A model generated the notes under the pieces. That model was not told where the DNA came from, ran no database searches, and saw only the letters and a program-made list of their open reading frames with translations. Positions 1-4,977 of a stretch of DNA of 6,997 nucleotides are shown in pieces. Within the stretch, counting starts at the first letter, position 1. Each line of letters opens with the position of its first letter. The position numbers were made by a program, and so were the translations under genes. The DNA is taken from assembly GCA_030671945.1 (NCBI GenBank), contig DAOVHJ010000134.1, positions 1 through 6,997 on the forward strand, given 5' to 3'. The DNA is from Candidatus Heimdallarchaeota archaeon. GTDB lineage: Archaea; Asgardarchaeota; Heimdallarchaeia; JABLTI01.

Positions 1-156
1 AAAGTTGTCAAATATGGTAAAGGCTCCCGTCAATGCACTCGTTGTGGTGCTCGAGAAGGTCTTATTCGTAGACACGGGTTAAATCTTTGTAGACGCTGCT
101 TCAGAGAAGTAGCCACCACAGTCGGTTTCAAAAGATATGGAGGCCACGGGGGATAA
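1..156 (+). CDS. rps14: 30S ribosomal protein S14 (uS14), zinc-binding type, 5'-truncated by window edge
   Basis: The small-subunit protein uS14 sits in the 30S head and binds 16S rRNA. Frame 1 is open from the first base to a TAA at 154-156 and gives 51 residues. It shows two CxxC pairs (visible residues C12/C15 and C30/C33) around the core GLIRRHGLNLCRRCFRE, which is the four-cysteine zinc-ribbon form of S14 found in archaea. Archaeal S14 is usually about 50-56 residues, so only a few N-terminal codons should lie upstream of the window. The C-terminus ends in a short Gly-rich stretch (RYGGHGG), slightly longer than in most homologues I remember. It is the first visible gene of the spc-type operon and is followed 34 nt later by S8. 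The identification is secure; only the start is missing. Confidence 0.95.
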   Translation, partial: KVVKYGKGSRQCTRCGAREGLIRRHGLNLCRRCFREVATTVGFKRYGGHGG

Positions 157-177
157 AATCCTCTTTGGTAAAGGAAG

Positions 178-184
178 AAGGTGA
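178..184 (+). promoter_or_regulatory. Shine-Dalgarno site for S8
   Basis: AAGGTGA lies 6 nt before the S8 ATG and matches the complement of the archaeal 16S 3' end (GGAGGTGATC). It is the clearest ribosome binding site in the window and supports the ATG at 191 as the start. Confidence 0.7.
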
Positions 185-190
185 CAAAAT

Positions 191-583
191 ATGCCTTTAT
201 TAGACACACTAGCAAACGCAATGACTAATATTCAAAACGCAGAAGTTTTAGGAAAACGTGAAGTTTACTTAAAACCAGCCTCAAAGCTAATTTCATCTGT
301 AATTAAAGTAATGATATCTAAAGGATACATTGGTGAATTCGAATTCATTGATGATGATCGAGCAGGTATCTTCAAAGTGCAATTGCTAGGTAGGATTAAC
401 AAATGTGCGGTAATAAAACCACGCTTTCCAGTTAAGCATAAGGAATTCGAGTCTTGGGAAGAAAAATTCCTTCCCGCACGAGACCTTGGAATTCTGATTG
501 TCTCTACACCAAAAGGTGTGATGAGTCATGAAGATGCGAAAGCATTGGGCATAGGAGGAAGACTCCTAGCGTTTGTCTACTAA
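191..583 (+). CDS. rps8: 30S ribosomal protein S8 (uS8)
   Basis: uS8 is a primary 16S rRNA-binding protein of the 30S platform, needed early in subunit assembly. The 130-residue product has the normal archaeal length. The N-terminus MPLLDTLANAMTNIQNAE is the usual S8 opening helix. The C-terminal rRNA-binding signature is intact: STPKGVMSHEDAKALGIGG at about residues 105-123, then the terminal LLAFVY. The ATG at 191 is supported by an AAGGTGA site 6 nt upstream and by the family N-terminus. It lies between S14 and L6, its usual archaeal place. In bacteria S8 represses its own spc operon by binding the mRNA; nothing seen here shows such a site. No anomalies were seen. Confidence 0.97.
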   Translation: MPLLDTLANAMTNIQNAEVLGKREVYLKPASKLISSVIKVMISKGYIGEFEFIDDDRAGIFKVQLLGRINKCAVIKPRFPVKHKEFESWEEKFLPARDLGILIVSTPKGVMSHEDAKALGIGGRLLAFVY

Positions 584-603
584 ATAATGGTGGGAAATAA
601 GAA

Positions 604-1164
604 ATGCCAAAAGCTGTCTTAGCCGAAAAAACTGTAGAAGCTCCTGAAGGAGTTACCTTAGAACTCAAAAATATGAAGGTAACTGTTAAAGGACCTAAGG
701 GTCTCTTGGAAAGAGATTTCACAGGCGAACCAATCAAAATGGTAGTCATCAAGGGTGACTTGAAATTGTCTGTAGCTTTTCCAAGAAAAAGAGAATTAGC
801 AATGTTAGGTACAATTGCTGCTCATGTGAGAAATATGATCACTGGAGTTACTCAAGGGTATACCTACAAATTAACTATTGTATATTCTCACTTTCCTATC
901 ACAGTAGATATTAAACCACAAGAAGTCATTATCAAAAATCTTTACGGGCAACGAGATCCCCGAAAAGCTAGGATTTTAGGTGATGATGTTAAGGTGAAAG
1001 TTGATGGTGATGAAGTTATCATCACTGGCATAAATAAAGAACATGTTGGCCAAACATCAGCTAATATCCAAGAAATCTGTAAACTTCGTGGGAAATTCCA
1101 CAAAGATCCTCGAAGGTTTATGGATGGAATTTGGTTATCAGCCCAATATGTAGGTATTGATTAG
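604..1164 (+). CDS. rpl6: 50S ribosomal protein L6 (uL6)
   Basis: uL6 binds 23S rRNA near the sarcin-ricin loop at the base of the factor-binding stalk. The 186-residue product is close to the usual archaeal length of about 180. It shows the two-fold repeated L6 fold: an N-terminal copy with VTVKGPKGLLERDF (residues 26-39) and a C-terminal copy whose conserved loop NKEHVGQTSANIQ (144-156) is the best family marker. The C-terminal GKFHKDPRRFMDGIW is also archaeal L6-like. It starts 20 nt after S8 stops. A GGTGGG stretch at 589-594 is a plausible ribosome binding site. An ATG at 588 is out of frame with the gene and is not a start. Confidence 0.97.
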   Translation: MPKAVLAEKTVEAPEGVTLELKNMKVTVKGPKGLLERDFTGEPIKMVVIKGDLKLSVAFPRKRELAMLGTIAAHVRNMITGVTQGYTYKLTIVYSHFPITVDIKPQEVIIKNLYGQRDPRKARILGDDVKVKVDGDEVIITGINKEHVGQTSANIQEICKLRGKFHKDPRRFMDGIWLSAQYVGID

Positions 1165-1178
1165 GAGTTGTAAGAAAG

Positions 1179-1877
1179 ATGACTGTTGACAAAAGATTAT
1201 TACGAGTACGAGAAAAAATTCGTAAATCTCGACCAAAATTCAGAAGACAAGAAAGTTGGAGATACAAACGGTTAAAACGATCCGGTTGGCGCAAGCCTAT
1301 GGGTATCGATAATTCCATGAGACATCATAAACGTGGTATTCCAACAATTGTCAGAGTTGGTTTTAGGGGACCTAAAGCTACTCGTGGTCTAACAAGAACA
1401 GGTAAAGTTGAAGTCTTAATTCACAACACCTATGATTTAGAAAAAATCGATATAGAAACTCAAGTTGCTAGGATTGCCTCTACTGTCGGCACCAGAAAAA
1501 AGGTAGCAATTACAAACAAAGCCGATGAGCTAGAGATCAAAATCATTAATCGTCCAGAAGAAGCATTAACATTTGCCACAATTTCAGAAATTTCTGAAGA
1601 ATTACTCCTTGAAGAGGAAGACAAAAAAGAACCAAAGGCCAAGGCTCCTCGTAAGAAGAAACCTTCTAAAAGTTCCCTAACTCAAAAGGAGATTGAAGAA
1701 TTGGATAGAATAGAAGCAGAACTTGCTGGAAAACCAACTCCTCGAAAGAAAACTACCACTACTCCTAAGAAAACTACAACAAAGAAAAAATCAAGTTCTA
1801 AATCTTCAGGAACAAAATCCACTTCTAGTAAAAAATCAACCACAACAAAAAAGGCTACCACTAAAAAATCAAAGTGA
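1179..1877 (+). CDS. rpl32e: 50S ribosomal protein L32e (eL32) with long acidic then Lys/Thr/Ser-rich C-terminal extension
   Basis: eL32 is a large-subunit protein shared by archaea and eukaryotes and absent from bacteria. Residues 1-128 carry the family core: RPKFRRQESWRYKRLKRSGWRKP (18-40), the basic segment MRHHKRGIPTIVRVGFRGPKATRG (47-70), and a C-terminal part with TVGTRKKVAITNKADELEIKIINRP. The usual archaeal length is about 130-150 residues; this product has 232. The extra part has three zones: an acidic stretch (about 135-148, EISEELLLEEED), a Lys/Pro-rich stretch followed by a probable charged helix (149-184), and a low-complexity K/T/S tail (185-232) ending KKSK. The frame is open throughout and the next gene's ribosome binding site overlaps the stop codon, so the tail appears to be genuinely translated. 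GGAG at 1164-1167 precedes the ATG at 1179. The function of the tail is unknown; contact with rRNA is an inference from its charge. Confidence 0.96.
   Translation: MTVDKRLLRVREKIRKSRPKFRRQESWRYKRLKRSGWRKPMGIDNSMRHHKRGIPTIVRVGFRGPKATRGLTRTGKVEVLIHNTYDLEKIDIETQVARIASTVGTRKKVAITNKADELEIKIINRPEEALTFATISEISEELLLEEEDKKEPKAKAPRKKKPSKSSLTQKEIEELDRIEAELAGKPTPRKKTTTTPKKTTTKKKSSSKSSGTKSTSSKKSTTTKKATTKKSK
1731..1874 (+). repeat. Low-complexity K/T/S-coding tract at the L32e C-terminus
   Basis: These codons give residues 185-232 of L32e and are built almost entirely from Lys, Thr, Ser and a few Pro/Gly/Ala. Codon choice varies (AAA/AAG, ACT/ACC/ACA, TCA/TCT/AGT), so this is an amino-acid-level repeat and not a simple DNA microsatellite. 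Short motifs such as TPKKTTT and TTKK recur. The strand-opposite translation is an artificial Val/Phe-rich frame. Confidence 0.85.
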
Positions 1878-1880
1878 GGT
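1876..1880 (+). promoter_or_regulatory. Shine-Dalgarno site deciding the L19e start
   Basis: GAGGT overlaps the L32e stop codon (TGA 1875-1877) and lies 10 nt before the L19e ATG at 1891. Two nearer ATGs (1881, 1884) abut it directly and lead to a stop after a few codons in another frame, so the spacing and the frame both favour 1891. Confidence 0.55.
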
Positions 1881-1890
1881 ATGATGAAAA

Positions 1891-2415
1891 ATGACTGATT
1901 TGAAAACACAAAGAAGCATTGCAGCAGACATACTAGGCATAGGAGTCAATAGGGTTTACATTGATCCTGATGCTGCAGACGAAGTTCAAATGGCCCTTAC
2001 TAGAAGAGATATTCGTGCATTAATTCATAGTGGTGCTATAAAAGCTAGAAAAATACAAGGCATCAGTCGAGGTAGAGCCCGAGAACTCCACATCAAAAGA
2101 ATAAAAGGACAAAGACGAGGGCATGGTAGTCGAAAAGGACGAAAAGCTGCTCGAACTGATTTAAGAAGAGAATGGATTAATCGAATAAGGAAGCAACGTG
2201 CTTACCTGAAAGTATTACGAGATAAAAACTTCATCGATAAAGCAACCTATCGTTTGCTCTATTTACGAGCAAAAGGAGGAATGTTTCGTTCAGCAAATTA
2301 TCTTCGAATGTATATTCAAGATAACAGAATGTCTAAACGAAAGTTACCAGAAGTTGATGCCGTTATGCGTGAACTTCGTATTGCTAGCTCGAAGAAGGTC
2401 CAAAGGAGTACGTGA
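1891..2415 (+). CDS. rpl19e: 50S ribosomal protein L19e (eL19)
   Basis: eL19 is an archaeal/eukaryotic large-subunit protein with a long helical arm that reaches toward the subunit interface. The 174-residue product shows the family N-terminus DLKTQRSIAADILGIGVNRVYIDPD (3-27), the basic hallmark GQRRGHGSRKGRKAARTD (73-90), and the following helix with LRREWINRIRKQRAYLKVLRD. The LYLRAKGGMFRSANYLRMYI segment (123-142) closes the archaeal core. Archaeal members are usually about 150 residues, so there is a modest extra C-terminal piece of about 25 residues (SKRKLPEVDAVMRELRIASS and on) without the K/T repeats seen in its two neighbours. It lies 13 nt after L32e and 5 nt before L18, so it is surely co-transcribed with both. 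Confidence 0.97.
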   Translation: MTDLKTQRSIAADILGIGVNRVYIDPDAADEVQMALTRRDIRALIHSGAIKARKIQGISRGRARELHIKRIKGQRRGHGSRKGRKAARTDLRREWINRIRKQRAYLKVLRDKNFIDKATYRLLYLRAKGGMFRSANYLRMYIQDNRMSKRKLPEVDAVMRELRIASSKKVQRST

Positions 2416-2420
2416 TTTAG

Positions 2421-3221
2421 ATGGCAAAAGGTGCAAGTTATCACGTTCAATTTAGAAGAAGAAGAGAAGGAAAAACAAATTTCCATAGACGAAAACGTCT
2501 ACTCAGATCAAGAAAGAATCGATTAGTTGTTAGAAGATCTAACAAACATGAACGAGTAAGTATCATACAAGCCAAAGTAATTGGTGATGAGACACTAGTT
2601 GACGCTAGTTCCCAGCATCTTAAAAAGTATGGCTGGAAAGGTGCTACTGGTAATGTTCCTTCAGCTTATTTAACAGGTTATCTTGCTGGTAAATATGCTA
2701 AGGCAGTAGGAGTAAAAGATGCAATTCTTGATATTGGCATTAATACTTGTCGTAAAGATACTAGAATCTCAGCAATGCTTGCTGGTGCTATTCATGCAGG
2801 ATTAAAAGTTCCTCATGACAAGGCTATCTTCCCATCAGAAGATCGCTATACTGGAAAGACTATTGCAGATTATGCTGTAGCACTAAAGAAGAAAAGTGCT
2901 GCGAAGTACGACAAGCAATTTTCAGGTTATAAGAAAACAACTGCAAAACCAGAAAGTCTACCAACATACTTCAAAGCGGTAATAAAAGCTATTGATGCAG
3001 AATCTGCATCTGGTACAATGAAGACTAAACTTGGATCAAGAAACAAAAAGAATAAAGCTTCAAAAATCAAAGCAAAAACTGCTCCGAAGAAGAAACCAAC
3101 TACAACTAAACCAAAAACAACTCCGAAGAAAACTACAACTCCTGCAAAGAAACCCGCTACAACTACTAAGAAACCCACTTCCACTACAAAAAAACCCACA
3201 AGTACAAAAACAAAGAAGTGA
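2421..3221 (+). CDS. rpl18: 50S ribosomal protein L18 (uL18, archaeal/eukaryotic L5-like form) with Lys/Thr/Pro C-terminal extension
   Basis: uL18 binds 5S rRNA and anchors it in the central protuberance of the large subunit. The core, about residues 1-200, shows FRRRREGKTNFHRRKRLLRSRKNRLVVRRSNKH (11-43), the strand VSIIQAKVIGDETLVDASS, the helix AYLTGYLAGKYAKAVGVKDAILDIG, and the archaeal GAIHAGLKVPHDKAIFPSEDR (122-142). Archaeal L18 is typically about 195 residues; this one has 266. The extra part (about 201-266) is strongly basic and made of Lys, Thr, Pro, Ala and Ser, with a heptad repeat at its end. The frame runs unbroken to TGA 3219-3221, with S5 starting 6 nt later, so the extension is part of the gene. 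GGAG at 2405-2408, inside the L19e end, is the likely ribosome binding site. The role of the tail is not known. Confidence 0.96.
   Translation: MAKGASYHVQFRRRREGKTNFHRRKRLLRSRKNRLVVRRSNKHERVSIIQAKVIGDETLVDASSQHLKKYGWKGATGNVPSAYLTGYLAGKYAKAVGVKDAILDIGINTCRKDTRISAMLAGAIHAGLKVPHDKAIFPSEDRYTGKTIADYAVALKKKSAAKYDKQFSGYKKTTAKPESLPTYFKAVIKAIDAESASGTMKTKLGSRNKKNKASKIKAKTAPKKKPTTTKPKTTPKKTTTPAKKPATTTKKPTSTTKKPTSTKTKK
3147..3209 (+). repeat. Three imperfect 21-bp tandem units (heptapeptide KKPxxTx) in L18
   Basis: Units run 3147-3167, 3168-3188 and 3189-3209 and encode KKPATTT, KKPTSTT and KKPTSTK. All three share an A-rich start with a CCC codon third in the unit (AAGAAACCC or AAAAAACCC), then diverge. 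The array is in frame, contributes residues 243-263 of L18, and ends just before the stop. A 21-bp unit can gain or lose copies without shifting the frame. Confidence 0.8.
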
Positions 3222-3227
3222 TAAAAA

Positions 3228-3848
3228 ATGTCTGAATTACATTCATGGAAACCAAAAACAAAACTCGGTCGAATGGTACAAAAAGGTGAAATTACTTCAA
3301 TAGATGAGATCTTCCAGCAATCACTAAGGATTTCTGAGGAACAAATTATAGATACTCTAATTTCAAACCTAGAAGATGAAGTAATTAACATCAATCTTGT
3401 CCAAAGACAGACCGATGCTGGTGAGAAATCAAGATTTAAGGCCTGTGTTGCAGTAGGCAACCGAAATGGTTTTGTAGGCATTGGTGAAGCAAAAACAAAG
3501 GAGATTGGCCCAGCTATTCGTAAAGCGATAACTGATGCCAAATTGCGTTTATCCCCAATTAGAAGAGGATGTGGTTCCTGGGAATGTTCCTGCCATGATC
3601 CTCATAGTATTCCCTTCCAAACCAGAGGTAAAACTGGAAACTGTGTTGTGATTGCCAAACCAGCTCCAAAAGGATTAGGTTTAGCAGCAGGAAAAGTTGG
3701 AAAAATTGTCTTTGAACTCGCAGGTATCACTGATATCTGGACAAAGACAAGAGGAGAAACTAGAACAACTCCAAACTTTGCCAAAGCAACATTTGAAGCT
3801 TTAAAAGCTACCTATAAATTAACGACCCCTCGAGATTGGGGTAGATAG
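3228..3848 (+). CDS. rps5: 30S ribosomal protein S5 (uS5)
   Basis: uS5 lies at the 30S mRNA entry and decoding side and contributes to accuracy and mRNA unwinding. The 206-residue product has the usual archaeal length. An N-terminal archaeal segment (WKPKTKLGRMVQKGEITSIDEIF, 7-29) is followed by the double-stranded-RNA-binding-like S5 domain with RFKACVAVGNRNGFVGIGEAKTKEIGPAIRKAI (69-101). The archaeal/eukaryotic insert RRGCGSWECSC (112-122) comes next. The C-terminal domain carries KPAPKGLGLAAGKVGKIVFELAGITDIWTKTRGETRTTPNFAKATFEAL (144-192). The cysteine cluster C115/C120/C122 resembles what I recall for archaeal S5. A GTGAT at 3218-3222 overlapping the L18 stop lies 5 nt before the ATG. No defects were seen. 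Confidence 0.97.
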   Translation: MSELHSWKPKTKLGRMVQKGEITSIDEIFQQSLRISEEQIIDTLISNLEDEVININLVQRQTDAGEKSRFKACVAVGNRNGFVGIGEAKTKEIGPAIRKAITDAKLRLSPIRRGCGSWECSCHDPHSIPFQTRGKTGNCVVIAKPAPKGLGLAAGKVGKIVFELAGITDIWTKTRGETRTTPNFAKATFEALKATYKLTTPRDWGR

Positions 3849-3868
3849 AAACCAAGGATGTGTAGAAA

Positions 3869-4348
3869 GTGTCAAAGAAGCAAACCGGATTACTAGCAGT
3901 TGTAAGAATCAGAGGCACAGTTGATCAACCTAAACCTATTAAACATGCTCTTAAATTGCTAAGACTTACACGACCCAATCATGCTGTTGTTGTTCCTGAT
4001 GATGGCACTCATAAAGGCATGCTACAAAAAGTAAAAGATGTAGTTACCTGGGGTGAAATCGACAAAAAAACTTTATCAGATTTGATTAATAAACGTGGTC
4101 GTCTCAGAGGTAATAAGAAAATCGACATTAAATTCTTGAAAGAACACAAATTTGAAAGCAAAGCTGCATTTATCACAGCAGTATTTGATGGTAAAGCAGA
4201 CATGCGTCATATTGATGGTCTAAAACCTATATTTAGATTACATCCTCCCAGAAAAGGTTTCAAAAGTGTCAAAAACCCCATCACCAGAGGTGGTGACTTA
4301 GGTTACAGAGGCGAGAAGATCAACGCTCTTCTTGTAAGAATGATGTGA
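3869..4348 (+). CDS. rpl30: 50S ribosomal protein L30 (uL30, archaeal long form), GTG start
   Basis: uL30 is a large-subunit protein; the archaeal and eukaryotic forms are about 155 residues long, versus about 60 in bacteria. This 159-residue product fits. The N-terminus reads LLAVVRIRGTVDQPKPIKHALKLLRLTRPNHAVVV (8-42), the core L30 fold. The middle has GMLQKVKDVVTWGEI (50-64), and the archaeal C-terminus FRLHPPRKGFKSVKNPITRGGDLGYRGEKINALLVRM closes the protein. The start is GTG at 3869: the core begins within ten residues of it and the next in-frame Met is residue 51. An ATG at 3858 is out of frame. AAGGATGTG (about 3854-3862) upstream is a weak ribosome binding site. It sits 20 nt after S5 and 16 nt before L15. 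Confidence 0.96.
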   Translation: MSKKQTGLLAVVRIRGTVDQPKPIKHALKLLRLTRPNHAVVVPDDGTHKGMLQKVKDVVTWGEIDKKTLSDLINKRGRLRGNKKIDIKFLKEHKFESKAAFITAVFDGKADMRHIDGLKPIFRLHPPRKGFKSVKNPITRGGDLGYRGEKINALLVRMM

Positions 4349-4364
4349 AATGTGAGGGATAATA

Positions 4365-4805
4365 ATGGTTCAAAGATTTAAACGAAAAGTAAGAAAACAA
4401 AGAGGAAGCATGCATCATGGTTACGGAGTCACTAAAGGTCACAAGAAAGCTGGTAGCAGAGGTGGCGTTGGTAATGCTGGTGCAACCCGTCATGAATGGA
4501 TGCGCTCCATAAAAGAAGGACGAAAGTTCGGAAGTCAAGGTTTCGTTAGACCGCCAAGAGCATCTCCCCATCACAAAGCGATAAACATCGGCGAAATAAG
4601 TGAGAAAATCGACGAGTTCGTAAAGAAAGGCTATGCAACGAAAACTGGAAAAGATATTACTATCGATACAACCAAGATGGGTGTTACCAAAGTTATAGGT
4701 AAAGGTAAAGCTAAAAAGATGACAGTTATTGCTCAATCCTTCTCTGCTTCTGCAACAGAAAAAATAAAGAAAGCAGGCGGAACAGCAAAAATAGCTAAAT
4801 CATAG
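4365..4805 (+). CDS. rpl15: 50S ribosomal protein L15 (uL15)
   Basis: uL15 is an early-assembling large-subunit protein whose long N-terminal arm threads through 23S rRNA. The 146-residue product is the usual archaeal length. The arm shows KRKVRKQRGSMHHGYGVTKGHKKAGSRGGVGNAGATRHEW (6-45), rich in Gly and Arg as in archaeal and eukaryotic L15. The globular part includes ITIDTTKMGVTKVIGKGKAKKMTVIAQSFSASATEKIKKAGG, the usual C-terminal fold. The ATG at 4365 is preceded by TGAGGGAT (4353-4360). It is the last ribosomal gene in the window: a hairpin and T-tract follow 20 nt after its TAG. In many archaea secY comes next in the same operon, but not here. Confidence 0.97.
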   Translation: MVQRFKRKVRKQRGSMHHGYGVTKGHKKAGSRGGVGNAGATRHEWMRSIKEGRKFGSQGFVRPPRASPHHKAINIGEISEKIDEFVKKGYATKTGKDITIDTTKMGVTKVIGKGKAKKMTVIAQSFSASATEKIKKAGGTAKIAKS

Positions 4806-4977
4806 TTTTACTTGTATTTTTCTTATCTCCGATTTATCGGGGATTTTATTTTATTTTTGTTGAGACTAAACGCTCAAATAAAGTGCATTAATTACTAATT
4901 TATTATCAGAAAGTTTAAGAGAAAATATTAAAAACATTAGTTCGAGAGAAAAGAGTAATCCAATAATCCAGAAGCGC
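4806..4977 (+). promoter_or_regulatory. Intergenic region between L15 and alaS with possible alaS promoter
   Basis: This 172-nt non-coding stretch starts with the terminator described separately; the rest is AT-rich. TATA-like boxes can be seen at about 4899-4906 (TTTATTAT) and 4922-4929 (AAAATATT). Either would place transcription start roughly 25 nt downstream and leave a short leader before the AlaRS start. Neither has a convincing upstream BRE, and AT-rich archaeal DNA throws up such boxes by chance, so only the presence of a promoter somewhere here is reasonably inferred. Confidence 0.35.
4825..4859 (+). terminator. Hairpin plus T-tract terminator after L15
   Basis: An 8-bp stem (4825-4832 ATCTCCGA with 4837-4844 TCGGGGAT, one T-G wobble) encloses a four-base TTTA loop. 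It is followed without a gap by a T-rich run, 4844-4859. Archaeal termination depends mainly on the T-tract; the stem may add efficiency or protect the mRNA end. Its position right after the last ribosomal gene makes it a natural operon end. Only one orientation has the T-tract. Confidence 0.75.

Noticed and set aside
157..190. A possible small hairpin (CTTT/AAAG) before S8 as an autoregulatory element
   Set aside because: Only four solid pairs with a mismatch next to them; too weak to call a regulatory structure.
1881..1898. A possible mini-ORF or leader peptide beginning ATGATG just before L19e
   Set aside because: It has only five codons, abuts the ribosome binding site with no spacing and overlaps the true start; this is chance in an AT-rich gap.
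1682..1909. A 75-codon minus-strand frame rich in Val and Phe
   Set aside because: It is the antisense of the L32e tail, an artefact of K/T/S codons.
3031..3303. A 90-codon + strand open frame rich in Leu, Gln and Lys overlapping L18 and S5
   Set aside because: It is another frame of the low-complexity L18 tail with no own ribosome binding site or recognisable fold.
2927..3541. A 204-codon minus-strand open frame with long Val/Phe-rich stretches, looking membrane-like
   Set aside because: It is the reverse complement of the K/T-rich L18 tail and the S5 start; Lys and Thr codons read backward as Phe/Leu and Val/Gly. The + strand proteins are clear.
3561..3593. The cysteine cluster CGSWECSC in S5 as a possible unusual metal site
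   Set aside because: A very similar Cys-containing segment is, as I recall, the normal archaeal S5 sequence, so it is not a novelty.
4320..4736. A 138-codon minus-strand open frame opposite L15
   Set aside because: L15 on the + strand is complete and conserved; the antisense frame has no recognisable features.
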